A DNA stretch of 64,000 nt from DATEJJ01 sp039649115 (lineage in GTDB: Bacteria > Actinomycetota > Actinomycetes > Mycobacteriales > Micromonosporaceae), in contig JBBWZQ010000386.1 of the NCBI GenBank assembly GCA_039649115.1, positions 12,407 to 76,406 of the forward strand, written 5' to 3'. Positions 53,398 to 62,918 of the stretch are shown here, piece after piece. The position numbers and the translations under genes were made by a program. Below the pieces are notes generated by a model. That model saw only the letters and a list, made by a program, of their open reading frames with translations. It ran no database searches and was not told where the DNA came from. The number at the start of each line of letters is the position of its first letter. The first letter of the stretch is position 1.

Positions 53398-54275
53398 GCG
53401 CGGCAACCGGCGCGGTGCGGGGGAAGCGGCTCGGCCGCAAGGCGATCTACGGGATCGCGGTTCTGGTGCTGGGCGTCGCCGTGGCGACGGTGATCGCGGT
53501 GTGGCCGGCCGGCGCGGCGGACAGCGTGCCGTACGGCGACTCCCAGTCGACCGGTTACATCACCCTGTATGACAGGTCGGGGACGGCCGTCAAGAGTGGA
53601 AACGTGACCGACCGGCCGTTCGTGTCGAAGGCGGTGAGTTCGAAGCGCGCGCCGGCGCCTTACGACGCGGCCGGCCGCAAGGCCACGCTCAACGCCTTCC
53701 AGCCGCGCAAGGACGCCAGCGCTCCACTGTGGAGCGGGGACAAGATGACCGCGTCCGTCGCGTACCCGGACCCGGCCCATCCCACCGTGACGGCCAGCGC
53801 GACGGACTTCTCACTGCAGGACTTCATCAGCGAGTTCCCGCCGCAGTGGGACGGACTGATCCAGCTGCGCATCTACTTCGGCGTGCCCGGACATCCGACA
53901 CTCAACACGACCTACGTCACGACCGACATCAAGGTGACCGGCCAGATCTGGAGCGTGGTCGGCGGCGGCCCGGGCGCCGGGCCGAACGGTGCCGACATAC
54001 CGGGCAAGGCGGCAGCCGCGCCGGGTGCCGCCGTACCGGGCAGCTCCAGGAATGCCGGTCCGGGTACCGGCGCCGCGGTGAACGGCGCGGGTGTGACCGC
54101 CGCCGGCGCGGGTACCGGCGCTGTCTCCGCCGATCTCCCGTACGTCAGCGCGCCGGCCAGCCTCACCCTCGCCGCCCTCGCGATCGTCCTGTTCGTGCTC
54201 TCCGGCGTGCTGCTGCCGCACCGGTCGGCGCTGCGGCGGCCGCGCCAGAGGGAGCTCGGAAGACCGGCCACATGA
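53394..54275 (+). CDS. Membrane-anchored surface protein with divergent copy of the shared domain
   Basis: 293 residues. A signal or anchor helix lies near 17-36 (AIYGIAVLVLGVAVATVIAV). Residues about 45-190 are a diverged copy of the domain in the WxL-like protein and its neighbour: ITLYDRSG, SAPLWSGDKMTASVAYP, DFISEFPPQWDGLIQLRIYF. A Gly/Ala/Pro linker leads to a C-terminal helix (LTLAALAIVLFVLSGVLL) and a basic tail, the layout of an anchored surface protein. No sortase LPxTG motif is present. Start and stop overlap both neighbours (ATGA), so it is translationally coupled to them. Function unknown. Confidence 0.72.
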   Translation: MSAATGAVRGKRLGRKAIYGIAVLVLGVAVATVIAVWPAGAADSVPYGDSQSTGYITLYDRSGTAVKSGNVTDRPFVSKAVSSKRAPAPYDAAGRKATLNAFQPRKDASAPLWSGDKMTASVAYPDPAHPTVTASATDFSLQDFISEFPPQWDGLIQLRIYFGVPGHPTLNTTYVTTDIKVTGQIWSVVGGGPGAGPNGADIPGKAAAAPGAAVPGSSRNAGPGTGAAVNGAGVTAAGAGTGAVSADLPYVSAPASLTLAALAIVLFVLSGVLLPHRSALRRPRQRELGRPAT

Positions 54276-55369
54276 CACGATTCCTGCGGTGGGCCGTCGC
54301 GACCCTGCTCGTCCTCGCGGTGGCCACCACCGTGGCGACGATCGAGCGCACCGCCGCCGTGGGCGCCGCACCGCCGGCGTGGGAGCCGGACCCGGACGCG
54401 CTGGGCGGCATCACGTTCTACGACGCCAACGGCTCGCCCGTCATCGGCGGCTTCCTGGAGACGCCGCCGGTGGCTCTGTACGCGGTCGCGTCCGGCCCGG
54501 GACGCACCGGCGACACCAAGGCGCAGCTCAAGGCGTTCACCCCCCAGGTGGCCGTGAACCCCGCGCTGTGGAGCGGCGACACCCTCACCGGATCCACCGA
54601 CTACCCCGTCACGACCGGGCCGGCGAACATCCGGCAGCTGACCAACCCGGTGGCGACCGGCACGACCGTCGACTTCTCGTTCGCGGACTACATCGGCGAG
54701 TTTCCGAACAAGACGACCCAGGACGGCTACCGGAATGTGTACGAGCTGCGGCTGTACACGTCGGGTCCGGGTCAGGGGCAGATCAACAAGTACTACCGCG
54801 CCGACGTCGGCGTCGACGTCCTCAGCAACCCGACCGACCCGGTACGCGGGACCTGGACGGTGGTGTACCCGGCGCCCGGCGCGACCCCCTCGGCGAGCCC
54901 GACGCCGACCGCCGGCCCGAGTCCGGTGGCGACCGCGACGGTGTCACCGACCCCGACCGACTCACCGACGCCCACCGGGTCGCCTACGCCGTCGCCGACC
55001 CCATCGCCCACCGCCGGCCCGACCCGGACCACCACCGGGACCGGGAGCGGCGGCAGCGGGACCGGGAGCGGCTCCGGATCGGGATCGGGATCGGGATCGG
55101 GATCGGGATCGGGCGGCAGCACCGCCGCCACCGCACCATCGCCGTCGCCTCCGCAGGTGGACGTGGCCAGCGGCGGCGCGACCGAGTCGGAGTCGGCCAG
55201 CGCCGAGCCCTATCCCAGCGGCCCGATCGGAGGCCCGTTGAGCCTGTCCAGCAACATCACGAACCTGACCGCGCTGGCCGGCCTGTTCGCCATCTTCGTC
55301 AGTACCGCCGCCGGCGCGTTGCGGCGCCGCAGGCGGCGGTCCGACACCGTCTGGTATCCGGGGGAGTGA
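54272..55369 (+). CDS. Membrane-anchored surface protein with shared domain and Ser-Gly stalk
   Basis: 365 residues, signal peptide to about 32. Residues 35-195 are closely similar to the N-terminal domain of the WxL-like protein (EPDPDALGGITFYDANGSP, AQLKAFTPQVAVNPALWSGD, IGEFPNKTTQDGYRNVYELR). The rest is a stalk of Pro/Thr/Ser repeats followed by alternating Gly-Ser (nine or so GS units), a helix (LTALAGLFAIFVSTAAGAL) and a basic end. The DNA of the domain is also very similar between the two genes, pointing to a fairly recent duplication. It overlaps the preceding gene by four bases; pstB starts 15 bases after its stop. Confidence 0.75.
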   Translation: MTRFLRWAVATLLVLAVATTVATIERTAAVGAAPPAWEPDPDALGGITFYDANGSPVIGGFLETPPVALYAVASGPGRTGDTKAQLKAFTPQVAVNPALWSGDTLTGSTDYPVTTGPANIRQLTNPVATGTTVDFSFADYIGEFPNKTTQDGYRNVYELRLYTSGPGQGQINKYYRADVGVDVLSNPTDPVRGTWTVVYPAPGATPSASPTPTAGPSPVATATVSPTPTDSPTPTGSPTPSPTPSPTAGPTRTTTGTGSGGSGTGSGSGSGSGSGSGSGSGGSTAATAPSPSPPQVDVASGGATESESASAEPYPSGPIGGPLSLSSNITNLTALAGLFAIFVSTAAGALRRRRRRSDTVWYPGE

Positions 55370-55383
55370 GTGGAGGAGCACCG

Positions 55384-56214
55384 ATGACGCACACCGGAGA
55401 ACCGGAAACCGTGACCCTGCCGAGTGTCACCGACCCGAGGTTGGCGACCCTGCAGGCCCAGTCGGTGTCCGCCTGGTTCGGCGACCACAAGGTGCTCGAC
55501 CGGGTGTCGCTGACCATGCCCGCGGGACAGGTGACCGCGCTGATCGGGCCGTCGGGCTGTGGCAAGTCCACGTTCCTGCGCATCCTCAACCGGATGCACG
55601 AGCTGGTCGGCTCGGCCAAGCTTGCCGGCGAGGTGTGGCTGGACGGACGCGACATCTACGCGGCCGGGCGCCGGCTGACCGAGGCTCGCCGCCAGATCGG
55701 CATGGTGTTCCAGAAACCCAACCCCTTTCCCGCCATGAGCATCTACGACAACGTGGTCGCCGGGCTGAAGCTGACCGGGGTACGGGCCAGCCGCGGCACG
55801 AAGGACGACCTCGTCGAGGAGTGTCTGGTCAAGGCCGGCCTGTGGAACGAGGTGCGCAACCGGCTCGGGCAGCCGGGCGGCGCGCTGTCCGGTGGCCAGC
55901 AACAGCGACTGTGCATCGCGCGGTCGCTGGCGATCCGCCCGCGCGTACTGCTCATGGACGAGCCGTGTTCCGCGCTGGACCCCACGTCGACCCGGGTGAT
56001 CGAAGAGACCATGGCCGAACTGGTGCACGAGGTCACGATCGTGATCGTCACCCACAACATGCAACAAGCGGCGCGCGTGTCCACGCGGTGCGCGTTCTTC
56101 CTGGCGGAGCAGGGCAGGCCGGGAGTCATCGTGGAGCACGGCGCGACCGAGCAGATGTTCGACGCGCCGCGCGACCCCCGTACGGCCGACTACGTGCATG
56201 GGCGGTTCGGGTGA
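55384..56214 (+). CDS. pstB: Pst-type ABC transporter ATP-binding protein
   Basis: 276-residue cytoplasmic ATPase. Walker A GPSGCGKST (near 55-63), Q-loop VFQKPNPFPAMSIYDNV, signature LSGGQQQRLCIARSLA, Walker B VLLMDEPCSALDP and switch His VIVTHNMQQAARVS are intact, and the KPNPFPMSIYDN-type Q-loop is characteristic of PstB. It has a 20-residue N-terminal extension. It powers the permeases encoded just downstream. The ATG follows GGAGGAG. The PstB-like motif supports oxyanion import, but the unusual partner proteins mean the ligand should not be assumed. Confidence 0.93.
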   Translation: MTHTGEPETVTLPSVTDPRLATLQAQSVSAWFGDHKVLDRVSLTMPAGQVTALIGPSGCGKSTFLRILNRMHELVGSAKLAGEVWLDGRDIYAAGRRLTEARRQIGMVFQKPNPFPAMSIYDNVVAGLKLTGVRASRGTKDDLVEECLVKAGLWNEVRNRLGQPGGALSGGQQQRLCIARSLAIRPRVLLMDEPCSALDPTSTRVIEETMAELVHEVTIVIVTHNMQQAARVSTRCAFFLAEQGRPGVIVEHGATEQMFDAPRDPRTADYVHGRFG

Positions 56215-56238
56215 ACCCGGCGGTGTTTCTCAGCAGTT

Positions 56239-56262
56239 CATCCGCCCACCATCGGGCGGATG
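56239..56262 (+). repeat. Intercistronic hairpin between pstB and pstC
   Basis: Arms CATCCGCCC and GGGCGGATG with a six-base loop lie in the 119-base gap, the widest in the transporter block. No T-run follows, so attenuation or RNA protection is more likely than full termination. Confidence 0.5.
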
Positions 56263-56333
56263 CACGGCTTGGTTTCGATGAGACCAACTGACTGAACAGA
56301 CGAAATGACGTCCTCGCATGAAAGGTCACCGCG

Positions 56334-57350
56334 ATGCACGCCACGCCTGAGGTATCGGAGCCGCTGGTCGACGGCTCCGACGTCCCTCGGCGGCCGCCGC
56401 CGTCGTTGCCGCTGACCGATCGGCTGTTCCACCACTCGGCGCGGGCCATCGGCATGCTGGTCCTGGCGATCACCGGATCCATCGGGCTGTTCCTCGCGAT
56501 CCAGTCGATACCCACCATCCGCCACTACGGTCTGCGCTTCTTCACGGAGAACCAGTGGCAGCCCGAGAAGGACGCCATCGGCATCTCCGCGGTACTGCTC
56601 GGCACGCTCTGCATCGCGACGGTCGCGCTGCTGATCGCGTTCCCGCTGGCTCTGCTGACCGCGCTGTACATCAGCGAGTACGCGCCGCTGCGCGTCAAGG
56701 CCACGCTCATCTCGATGATCGACCTGATGGCCGCCGTACCCAGCATCGTCTACGGCCTCTGGGGCCGCGACCTCATGCAGCCGCAGCTCGTCTATGTGGC
56801 GCACTGGTTGCACCAGCACCTGGGCTTCATCCCGTTCTTCAAGGTGGACGCCGACCCCGACGCGCCGGTCTGGCAGCAGTCGCAGTACACCGCGTCGGCG
56901 TTCATCGCCGGTGTCGCGGTGTCCATGATGGTGCTGCCGATGGCCTGCGCCGTGATGCGGGAGGTCTTCGCACAGGCCCCCGTCGGCGAGCGGGAGGCGG
57001 CCCTGGCGCTCGGCGGGACCAAGTGGGGCATGATCCGCACCGTGGTGCTCCCGTTCGGTCGCGGCGGCATCGTCGGCGGCACCATGCTCGCCCTGGGGCG
57101 GGCACTGGGCGAGACCATCGCTGTCGCGTTGATCATCTCTCCGGCGTTCGACCTCAAGGTACGCGTCCTCGAGGTCGGCACCATCTCGGTCTCCTCGCTG
57201 ATCGCCAACCGGTTCGGGGAGGCCACCGCCAGCCAGCTTTCCGCGTTGTTGATGGCCGGGTTCGTCCTGTTCCTCATCACGCTGCTGGTCAACACGATGG
57301 CCGCGATCATCGTCAACCGCAGCCGCAGCGGCGCGGCAACCGAGATCTGA
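56334..57350 (+). CDS. pstC: Pst-type ABC transporter permease PstC
   Basis: 338 residues, six membrane helices, preceded by a Pro-rich cytoplasmic head (about 1-30). The EAA loop that docks on the ATPase is clear: REAALALGGTKWGMIRTVVL, followed by GRALGETIAVALIISP. LISMIDLMAAVPSIVYGLWG is the typical PstC helix. An extracytoplasmic insert (VDADPDAPVWQQSQYT) is about as long as in other PstC proteins. The ATG at 56334 follows AAAGG. It forms a heterodimer with the next gene product. Confidence 0.92.
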   Translation: MHATPEVSEPLVDGSDVPRRPPPSLPLTDRLFHHSARAIGMLVLAITGSIGLFLAIQSIPTIRHYGLRFFTENQWQPEKDAIGISAVLLGTLCIATVALLIAFPLALLTALYISEYAPLRVKATLISMIDLMAAVPSIVYGLWGRDLMQPQLVYVAHWLHQHLGFIPFFKVDADPDAPVWQQSQYTASAFIAGVAVSMMVLPMACAVMREVFAQAPVGEREAALALGGTKWGMIRTVVLPFGRGGIVGGTMLALGRALGETIAVALIISPAFDLKVRVLEVGTISVSSLIANRFGEATASQLSALLMAGFVLFLITLLVNTMAAIIVNRSRSGAATEI

Positions 57351-57370
57351 CCACGGTACGAGGGACAGCG

Positions 57371-58501
57371 ATGACGACATTGACCGCGCCGCCAGGAAAC
57401 GGCACACCGCCGCAACCGCCCGCGGTGCCGGCGCCGCCCGCCCTACCGCCGCGGCCGCCGGACCGGCCGCGCGAACTGCGCTCCCGGACGCTCGACGACA
57501 AGCTGAGCCTCGCCGGCGCGGCCGTCGGATCCTTCGCGCTGGTCTGGATCCTGTTCCAGTGGATCCTCCCGCTGCACAGCCCGATCGGCTTCGTCATCAT
57601 GTGGTACGTCGCCTTCCTCGCCCTCTACGTCGCCGTCACCAGCGTGTCCAACCCGCGCGTGGTGGTGGTCGACCGGCTGGCCGGCGCGGTGGTGACCGGG
57701 GGAGCGGTACTGATCGGCGTGGCCCTGGTCTCCGCGGTCGGGTTCACCTTCTTCCGTGGCGCCCCGGCGCTTCCCCACCTGAACCTGTACGCCGCCGACA
57801 TGTCCGGCGTGCGGCCGCAGGATCCGTTGACCCGCGGCGGCGTGGTGCACGCCGTCGTCGGGTCGCTCATCGAGGTGAACATCGCGGTCGGGCTCGCGTT
57901 GCCGCTCGGTGTCGGTACCGCCGTCTTCATGGTGGAGGTGGGCGGGAAGTTCGCCCGCGTGGTGCGCACCGTCGTCGAGGCGATGACCGCGCTTCCGTCC
58001 ATTGTGGCCGGTCTGTTCATCTATACCGTCCTGATCGTCACGGTCCACTTTCCGCGCAGCGGGTTCGCCGCGGCCATGGCCCTGTTCGTGATGGGTTTGC
58101 CGATCATCGCCCGGGCCGCCGACGTGGTCCTGCGGGTGGTGCCCGGCGGCCTGCGGGAGGCGGGGATGGCGCTGGGCGCCTCGCACTGGCGCACCGTGTG
58201 GCACGTGGTACTCCCGACAGCCCGGCCGGGCCTGGCCACCGCGCTGATCCTCGGCGTCGCCCGGATCGTGGGCGAGACGTCGCCGGTGCTGTTGACGTCG
58301 GGCGCGTCCACGTTCTTCAACGGGAATCCGCTCGACAACGCGATGCAGTCGCTACCGCTTTTCGTGTTCGGCGCCGTGCGCAGCGGCCAGCCGGTCTTCA
58401 TCAGCCGCGGCTACGGCGCGGCCAGCATCCTGCTGGCGCTCGTGCTGCTGCTGTTCGTGATCGCGCGGCGGTTGGCCCGCCAGAGAGGAGGGCGTTCGTG
58501 A
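57371..58501 (+). CDS. pstA: Pst-type ABC transporter permease PstA
   Basis: 376 residues. An unusually long Pro-rich N-terminal region (about 1-35) and three helices precede the transport core; VEAMTALPSIVAGLFIYTVL and the EAA loop GGLREAGMALGASHWRTVWH (near 255) are PstA-like, followed by GVARIVGETSPVLL. The length exceeds typical PstA (about 290) because of extra N-terminal membrane segments. The ATG is at 57371. Its stop overlaps the GTG of the next gene, coupling the binding protein to the permease. Confidence 0.92.
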   Translation: MTTLTAPPGNGTPPQPPAVPAPPALPPRPPDRPRELRSRTLDDKLSLAGAAVGSFALVWILFQWILPLHSPIGFVIMWYVAFLALYVAVTSVSNPRVVVVDRLAGAVVTGGAVLIGVALVSAVGFTFFRGAPALPHLNLYAADMSGVRPQDPLTRGGVVHAVVGSLIEVNIAVGLALPLGVGTAVFMVEVGGKFARVVRTVVEAMTALPSIVAGLFIYTVLIVTVHFPRSGFAAAMALFVMGLPIIARAADVVLRVVPGGLREAGMALGASHWRTVWHVVLPTARPGLATALILGVARIVGETSPVLLTSGASTFFNGNPLDNAMQSLPLFVFGAVRSGQPVFISRGYGAASILLALVLLLFVIARRLARQRGGRS

Positions 58502-60135
58502 ACCGCGCACCAGCCGGGAGGCGGATGCTCGCCGCGCTCCTCGCCATCGTGGTCAGCGTCGGGGTGAGCACCGCCCTCGCGACACCCGCGTTCGCCGCCG
58601 GCCACTCGCGCATCGAGGGATCGGGATCCTCCTGGAGCGCGAACGCGGTCAACCAGTGGATCGCGGACGTCGACTCGCAGGGCCTGCAGGTCGTCTTCAC
58701 GTCCAGCGGCTCGGCACAGGGCCGTAAGGACTTCGCGCTGCGCACCGAGGACTACGGCGTCTCCGACATCCCGTACCTGGGCACCGATTCCAGGACCGGC
58801 GAGACCGACAGCCCGCAGGGCCGGCCGTTCGCGTACCTGCCCATCGTGGCCGGTGGCACCTCGTTCCCGTACCAGGTCAAGGTGGGCGGCCAGTTGGTGC
58901 GCAACCTGCGGCTGTCGGGCCAGACCATCGCGAAGATCTTCACCAACCAGATCAGGAACTGGAACGACGCGCAGATCACCGCCGACAACAACGGCCGCAA
59001 GCTGCCGTCGCTGACGATCATCCCGGTGGTGCACTCCGAGGGCTCCGGCTCCACCGCGCAGTTCACCCAGTACCTCGACAGCCAGTACTCCGGCATCTGG
59101 CGGGGGTACTGCAAGTGCTCCGGCCGAACCGAGTACTTCCCGCAGGGCCGCGGCATGATCGCGCAGAACGGCTCGGACGGGGTGATGAACTTCATCTCCT
59201 CCGCCGCCGGCAACGGCGCCATCGGGTTCGACGAGTACTCGTACGCGCTGAACAAGGGGTACCCGGTGGTGAAGGTGAAGAACGTCGCCGGGTACTTCAC
59301 CCTGCCCACCCAGTACAACGTGGCGGTCGCGCTGACCCTGGCGGACATCGACCTCGCGGACGTCAACGACCCGACCAGGTACCTGACGCAGAAACTGGAC
59401 CGGGTCTACACGAACCCCGACAACCGCACGTACCCGCTGTCCTCGTACTCCTACATGATCCTGCCGACGGGTACGTCCAAACAGGACTCGCGCATCACGA
59501 CGACCAAGCGGCAGACGCTGGTCGACTTCCTGTACTACTCGATCTGCCCCGGCCAGCGCGAGATGGGCCCGCTCGGCTACTCGCCGCTTCCGCTCATCCT
59601 GGTGCAGCGCGGGTTCGACCAGGTGCAGAAGCTGAAGAGTGCCGACCCCGGTGTGGACATCCAGCGGCGGGATGTCAGCACCTGCAACAACCCCACGTTC
59701 GTGGCGGGCCACCCCGAGCAGAACTACCTGGCCCAGATCGCGCCGGTACCGCCCGCGTGCGACCAGGCGGGCCAGGGGCCGTGCTCGTCCGGCGGCAGTA
59801 CCGGCGGGGGGAGTTCCGGCGGCGGGAGTGGCAGCGGGAGCGGCAGTGGCAGCGGTGCGGGTACCGGCAGTGGCGCCGGCGGGTCGGGCTCGGCAGCGTC
59901 GGCCAGTGCCGGTACCCACATCGACCCGGAGACCGGCCAGGTGGTGCCGAACGGCGGTGGCTCCGGTACCGGCGGCGACGCGGTGGCCGCGCCGAACGAC
60001 CTGGCCGCATCCCGCACCAGCGGGCTGACCGGCGTGCTCGGTCCGCTCGCGGCGCTGGAACTGCTCGCGGTGCTGGTCGTCCCGGTCCTGCTGAACCGCT
60101 GGCTGTCCCGGCGCCGGTCGGAGGATGAGCCGTGA
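58498..60135 (+). CDS. pstS: PstS-like binding protein tethered by a C-terminal helix
   Basis: 545 residues, signal peptide to about 33. The PstS-type fold spans about 36-420: IEGSGSSWSANAVNQWIADV, VVFTSSGSAQGRKDFA, YGVSDIPYLG, VVHSEGSGSTAQFTQYL and GAIGFDEYSYALNKGYPVVK. These loops are where PstS proteins hold phosphate, though the canonical Arg-Asp pair is not obvious. Unlike normal PstS it is not a lipoprotein; a Gly/Ser stalk (about 435-490) leads to a C-terminal helix (GPLAALELLAVLVVPVLL) with a basic end. GTGA overlaps occur on both sides. It probably delivers substrate to the adjacent permeases. Confidence 0.85.
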   Translation: MNRAPAGRRMLAALLAIVVSVGVSTALATPAFAAGHSRIEGSGSSWSANAVNQWIADVDSQGLQVVFTSSGSAQGRKDFALRTEDYGVSDIPYLGTDSRTGETDSPQGRPFAYLPIVAGGTSFPYQVKVGGQLVRNLRLSGQTIAKIFTNQIRNWNDAQITADNNGRKLPSLTIIPVVHSEGSGSTAQFTQYLDSQYSGIWRGYCKCSGRTEYFPQGRGMIAQNGSDGVMNFISSAAGNGAIGFDEYSYALNKGYPVVKVKNVAGYFTLPTQYNVAVALTLADIDLADVNDPTRYLTQKLDRVYTNPDNRTYPLSSYSYMILPTGTSKQDSRITTTKRQTLVDFLYYSICPGQREMGPLGYSPLPLILVQRGFDQVQKLKSADPGVDIQRRDVSTCNNPTFVAGHPEQNYLAQIAPVPPACDQAGQGPCSSGGSTGGGSSGGGSGSGSGSGSGAGTGSGAGGSGSAASASAGTHIDPETGQVVPNGGGSGTGGDAVAAPNDLAASRTSGLTGVLGPLAALELLAVLVVPVLLNRWLSRRRSEDEP

Positions 60136-62918
60136 GGAGGCATTCCCGGCGCGATGTCTGGGCGGCGCTGGTACTCGTGCTCGCCGTCGTCGTCCTCCCC
60201 CTCGGCGGATCGGCCCGGCCGGCCGCGGCGGCCACGCCCGCCTTCACCCAGACCAAGACGGTCAGCCGCGTGCAGCTCAACGCCGACGGGACCGACACGG
60301 TCATCGACCGGCGGACTGTCACGGTGACAGTGAGCCAGACGGCGAACCTGCGCGGGCGCCAGCAGATCGACGTGGCCTGGTCGGGTGCCCGGCCGACCGC
60401 CGGCACGGTGGCCGATCCCAACAGCGCCAACGCGAGGCTCCAGGAGTACCCGTTCGTGGTGATGGAGTGCCGCGGCGTCGACTCGACCACGGCGCCGGCC
60501 GGCGCCCGGCTGGACCCGACGACCTGCTGGACGCAGACCCCGGACGAGCGCTTCGCGCAGGACTACAACACTGCCTTCCCCGCCTGGCGGGTGGACCGGT
60601 ACGCCACGCCGGCCGAGCGCGAGAGCATGGTGAACGGCCCGTCCGGCGCCGACGCGCAGTGTCTCGGCTCGGCGAAGGCGACAAGGTTCGTGCCGTTCAC
60701 GGACGCCGCGGGCAAGCGCTACTACTGGGGTGGCAACGGGGTGTGCGGCCTGCCGCCGGAGGGCTCGACGGCGCCCGACCCGAAAGCTCCGCCGGCCGAC
60801 ACCGCCTACGGCATCACCAACCGCGACGGCACGGGCCGCACCAAGTTCGCCATCTGGACAGCCCAGGAGAACACCTCGCTCGGCTGTTCCGACACGGTGG
60901 CCTGCGCCCTGGTCATCATCCCGATCATGGGGATCAGCTGCGACGTGACCGGCGCCGGCCTGCCCGCGCAGGACCAGCCCACCGGCGACGACGCGACGAC
61001 CGCCGCCGCGCTGTGCCAGGGCGCCGGCAGCTACAACGTGGGAGATCCGCTGCAGCAGGGCAAGCTGAGCTACGCGGCGGTCGCCGGCAGCATGTGGTGG
61101 AGCGCCTCCAACTGGCGCAACCGGATCACCGTACCGCTGACATTCGCGCCGCCGGCGAACCTGTGCGATGTGCTCGACACCAGCATCCCGGTCGACATCT
61201 ACGGTTCCGAGCTGATGAACCAGGCGACCGCGCAGTGGGCACCTGCCTTCTGCCGGGACAGCAACCGGTTCCACTTCCGCCACGTACGCGTCGGCGAGCC
61301 GCAGGCCAAGCAGGGGCTGGCGACCGGCAGCATGAGCGCGGCGCTGATCAGCCGCCCACCCGACGGCGGGTACACCAAGCCGACCGTGACCGCGCCGGTC
61401 GGGGTCACCGGCTTCGCCGTGTCGTACATGATCGACGACCAGAACCAGCACGAGGTGGCCCAGCTCAAGCTGAACGCGCGGCTGCTGGCCAAGCTGCTGG
61501 CCGAGTCGTACTACGCGTTCCCCGCCCTGCACACCGACTACGTGACCCTCGCAGATCCCACGAAGACGTGCACCTTCCAGTGCGCCTACGCGGCGCTGAA
61601 GAGCAACCCCCAGGACCTCATCGCGGACCCGGAGTTCCGCAAGCTGAACCCTGGCCTGCTTCCCGGCGGAACTGTCCAGCACGAGGCGGCGGCCACCCTG
61701 TTGGCGCTGTCCGGCGACTCCGACGTGATATACGCGCTGACGTCGTACATCAACGCCGACCCCGATGCCCGCGCCTGGCTCAACGGCAAGGCCGACCCGT
61801 GGGGCATGGTGGTCAACCCGGCCTACCGGGGCATGAAACTGCCCGTCGGCAACTGGCCGCTGCTGGACGACTTCCGTTCGCCGGACTTCGACCTTTCGGG
61901 TTGCCTGCCGTGGAACACCGATCCCAAGGGGAACAAGACGTACGTCCAGCAGCCGATCCTGCCGCTGGTCGCCAACCCGATGGTCAGCCTCACCGCGATC
62001 GTGCAGGCGATGGAATTCGCCCTCGACAACACCCCCATCTGCGTCCCCACCAACAACCCCTCGAACCCGGAGGAACGCCTGCTGGACAAGCACGGGCGCC
62101 AGTCCAACGGCTTCCGGCTCATGATCGGGATCAACTCGGTGGCCGACGCGAACTTCTACGGCGTTCGCACCGCGTCGCTGCAGAGCAGTCCGGGCAACTT
62201 CGTGGCGCCGAGCGACGCCAGCATGAAGGCAGCGGTCAGGCTCGCCACGTATGACACCACGACCGGGTACTGGCCGATGCCCTACGCCAAGCTGCGCGCG
62301 ACCGCGGGCGCGTACCCGGGAACCATGGTCGTGTACCTCGCTGTGCCGACCACCGGGCTGGACACGGCCAAGGACGCGAAGGGCCGCACCCTCGCCTCGA
62401 AGCTGGCACAGTTGCTGGCGTTCGCCGCCGTCAGCGGTCAGCAACCGGGTGTCAACCAGGGTCAGCTACCCACCGGATACCTGCCCATCACGGCCGCGAA
62501 CGGGCTGGCGCTGATGGCCGCGTACACCCTGCTCGCCGCCGTGGCCGTGGAGCGGCAGCTCGGTGAGATCATCGTGCCGATCAGGTCCGGCGGCGGCGCC
62601 AGCGGCGGCGGTTCCAGCCGCGGCTCCGGCGGGACCGGGACCGGTGGCTCGGGGAGCACACCCAACGGCGGGTCGGCACCCTCCCTGACCACGTCGCGCG
62701 CGCCGGACCTGCCGGCGTGGCAGCCGGGCCTACAGCTGCCGCGCGGCTACACCAGCAGCGTCCGCTCCCCGGTGGCCGCATGGGCGCTGCCCGTGCTCGT
62801 ACTGGTCGGTGTGCTGGCCGCCGCGCTGGCGGTCCTCGTCGCAGTGATCGCCCGGGCCCGCGCGACGGCCAGCATCAGCGCGCGGCTACGCCGGCTGGCC
62901 GAGCGGAACGGCCGGTGA
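60132..62918 (+). CDS. Large surface protein, partly PBP-like, with C-terminal anchor
   Basis: 928 residues, signal peptide to about 34. A beta-rich N-terminal domain (about 35-330) is rich in Cys (CWTQTPDERF, SLGCSDTVACALV). Residues about 335-800 show PBP-like features: APVGVTGFAVSYMIDD, LKLNARLLAKLLAESYYAF and NPMVSLTAIVQAMEFALDNT. A Gly/Ser linker is followed by a membrane helix (AAWALPVLVLVGVLAAALAV shortened) and a basic tail. I do not recognise a named family for the whole. It overlaps the binding-protein gene upstream and the sortase-like gene downstream by four bases each. It may scavenge or present ligand on the cell surface. Confidence 0.72.
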   Translation: MRRHSRRDVWAALVLVLAVVVLPLGGSARPAAAATPAFTQTKTVSRVQLNADGTDTVIDRRTVTVTVSQTANLRGRQQIDVAWSGARPTAGTVADPNSANARLQEYPFVVMECRGVDSTTAPAGARLDPTTCWTQTPDERFAQDYNTAFPAWRVDRYATPAERESMVNGPSGADAQCLGSAKATRFVPFTDAAGKRYYWGGNGVCGLPPEGSTAPDPKAPPADTAYGITNRDGTGRTKFAIWTAQENTSLGCSDTVACALVIIPIMGISCDVTGAGLPAQDQPTGDDATTAAALCQGAGSYNVGDPLQQGKLSYAAVAGSMWWSASNWRNRITVPLTFAPPANLCDVLDTSIPVDIYGSELMNQATAQWAPAFCRDSNRFHFRHVRVGEPQAKQGLATGSMSAALISRPPDGGYTKPTVTAPVGVTGFAVSYMIDDQNQHEVAQLKLNARLLAKLLAESYYAFPALHTDYVTLADPTKTCTFQCAYAALKSNPQDLIADPEFRKLNPGLLPGGTVQHEAAATLLALSGDSDVIYALTSYINADPDARAWLNGKADPWGMVVNPAYRGMKLPVGNWPLLDDFRSPDFDLSGCLPWNTDPKGNKTYVQQPILPLVANPMVSLTAIVQAMEFALDNTPICVPTNNPSNPEERLLDKHGRQSNGFRLMIGINSVADANFYGVRTASLQSSPGNFVAPSDASMKAAVRLATYDTTTGYWPMPYAKLRATAGAYPGTMVVYLAVPTTGLDTAKDAKGRTLASKLAQLLAFAAVSGQQPGVNQGQLPTGYLPITAANGLALMAAYTLLAAVAVERQLGEIIVPIRSGGGASGGGSSRGSGGTGTGGSGSTPNGGSAPSLTTSRAPDLPAWQPGLQLPRGYTSSVRSPVAAWALPVLVLVGVLAAALAVLVAVIARARATASISARLRRLAERNGR

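Noticed and set aside
54990..55120. GGGATC/GGATCG tandem repeats as a regulatory repeat array
   Set aside because: They encode the Gly-Ser stalk of a surface protein in frame; simple coding repetition explains them.
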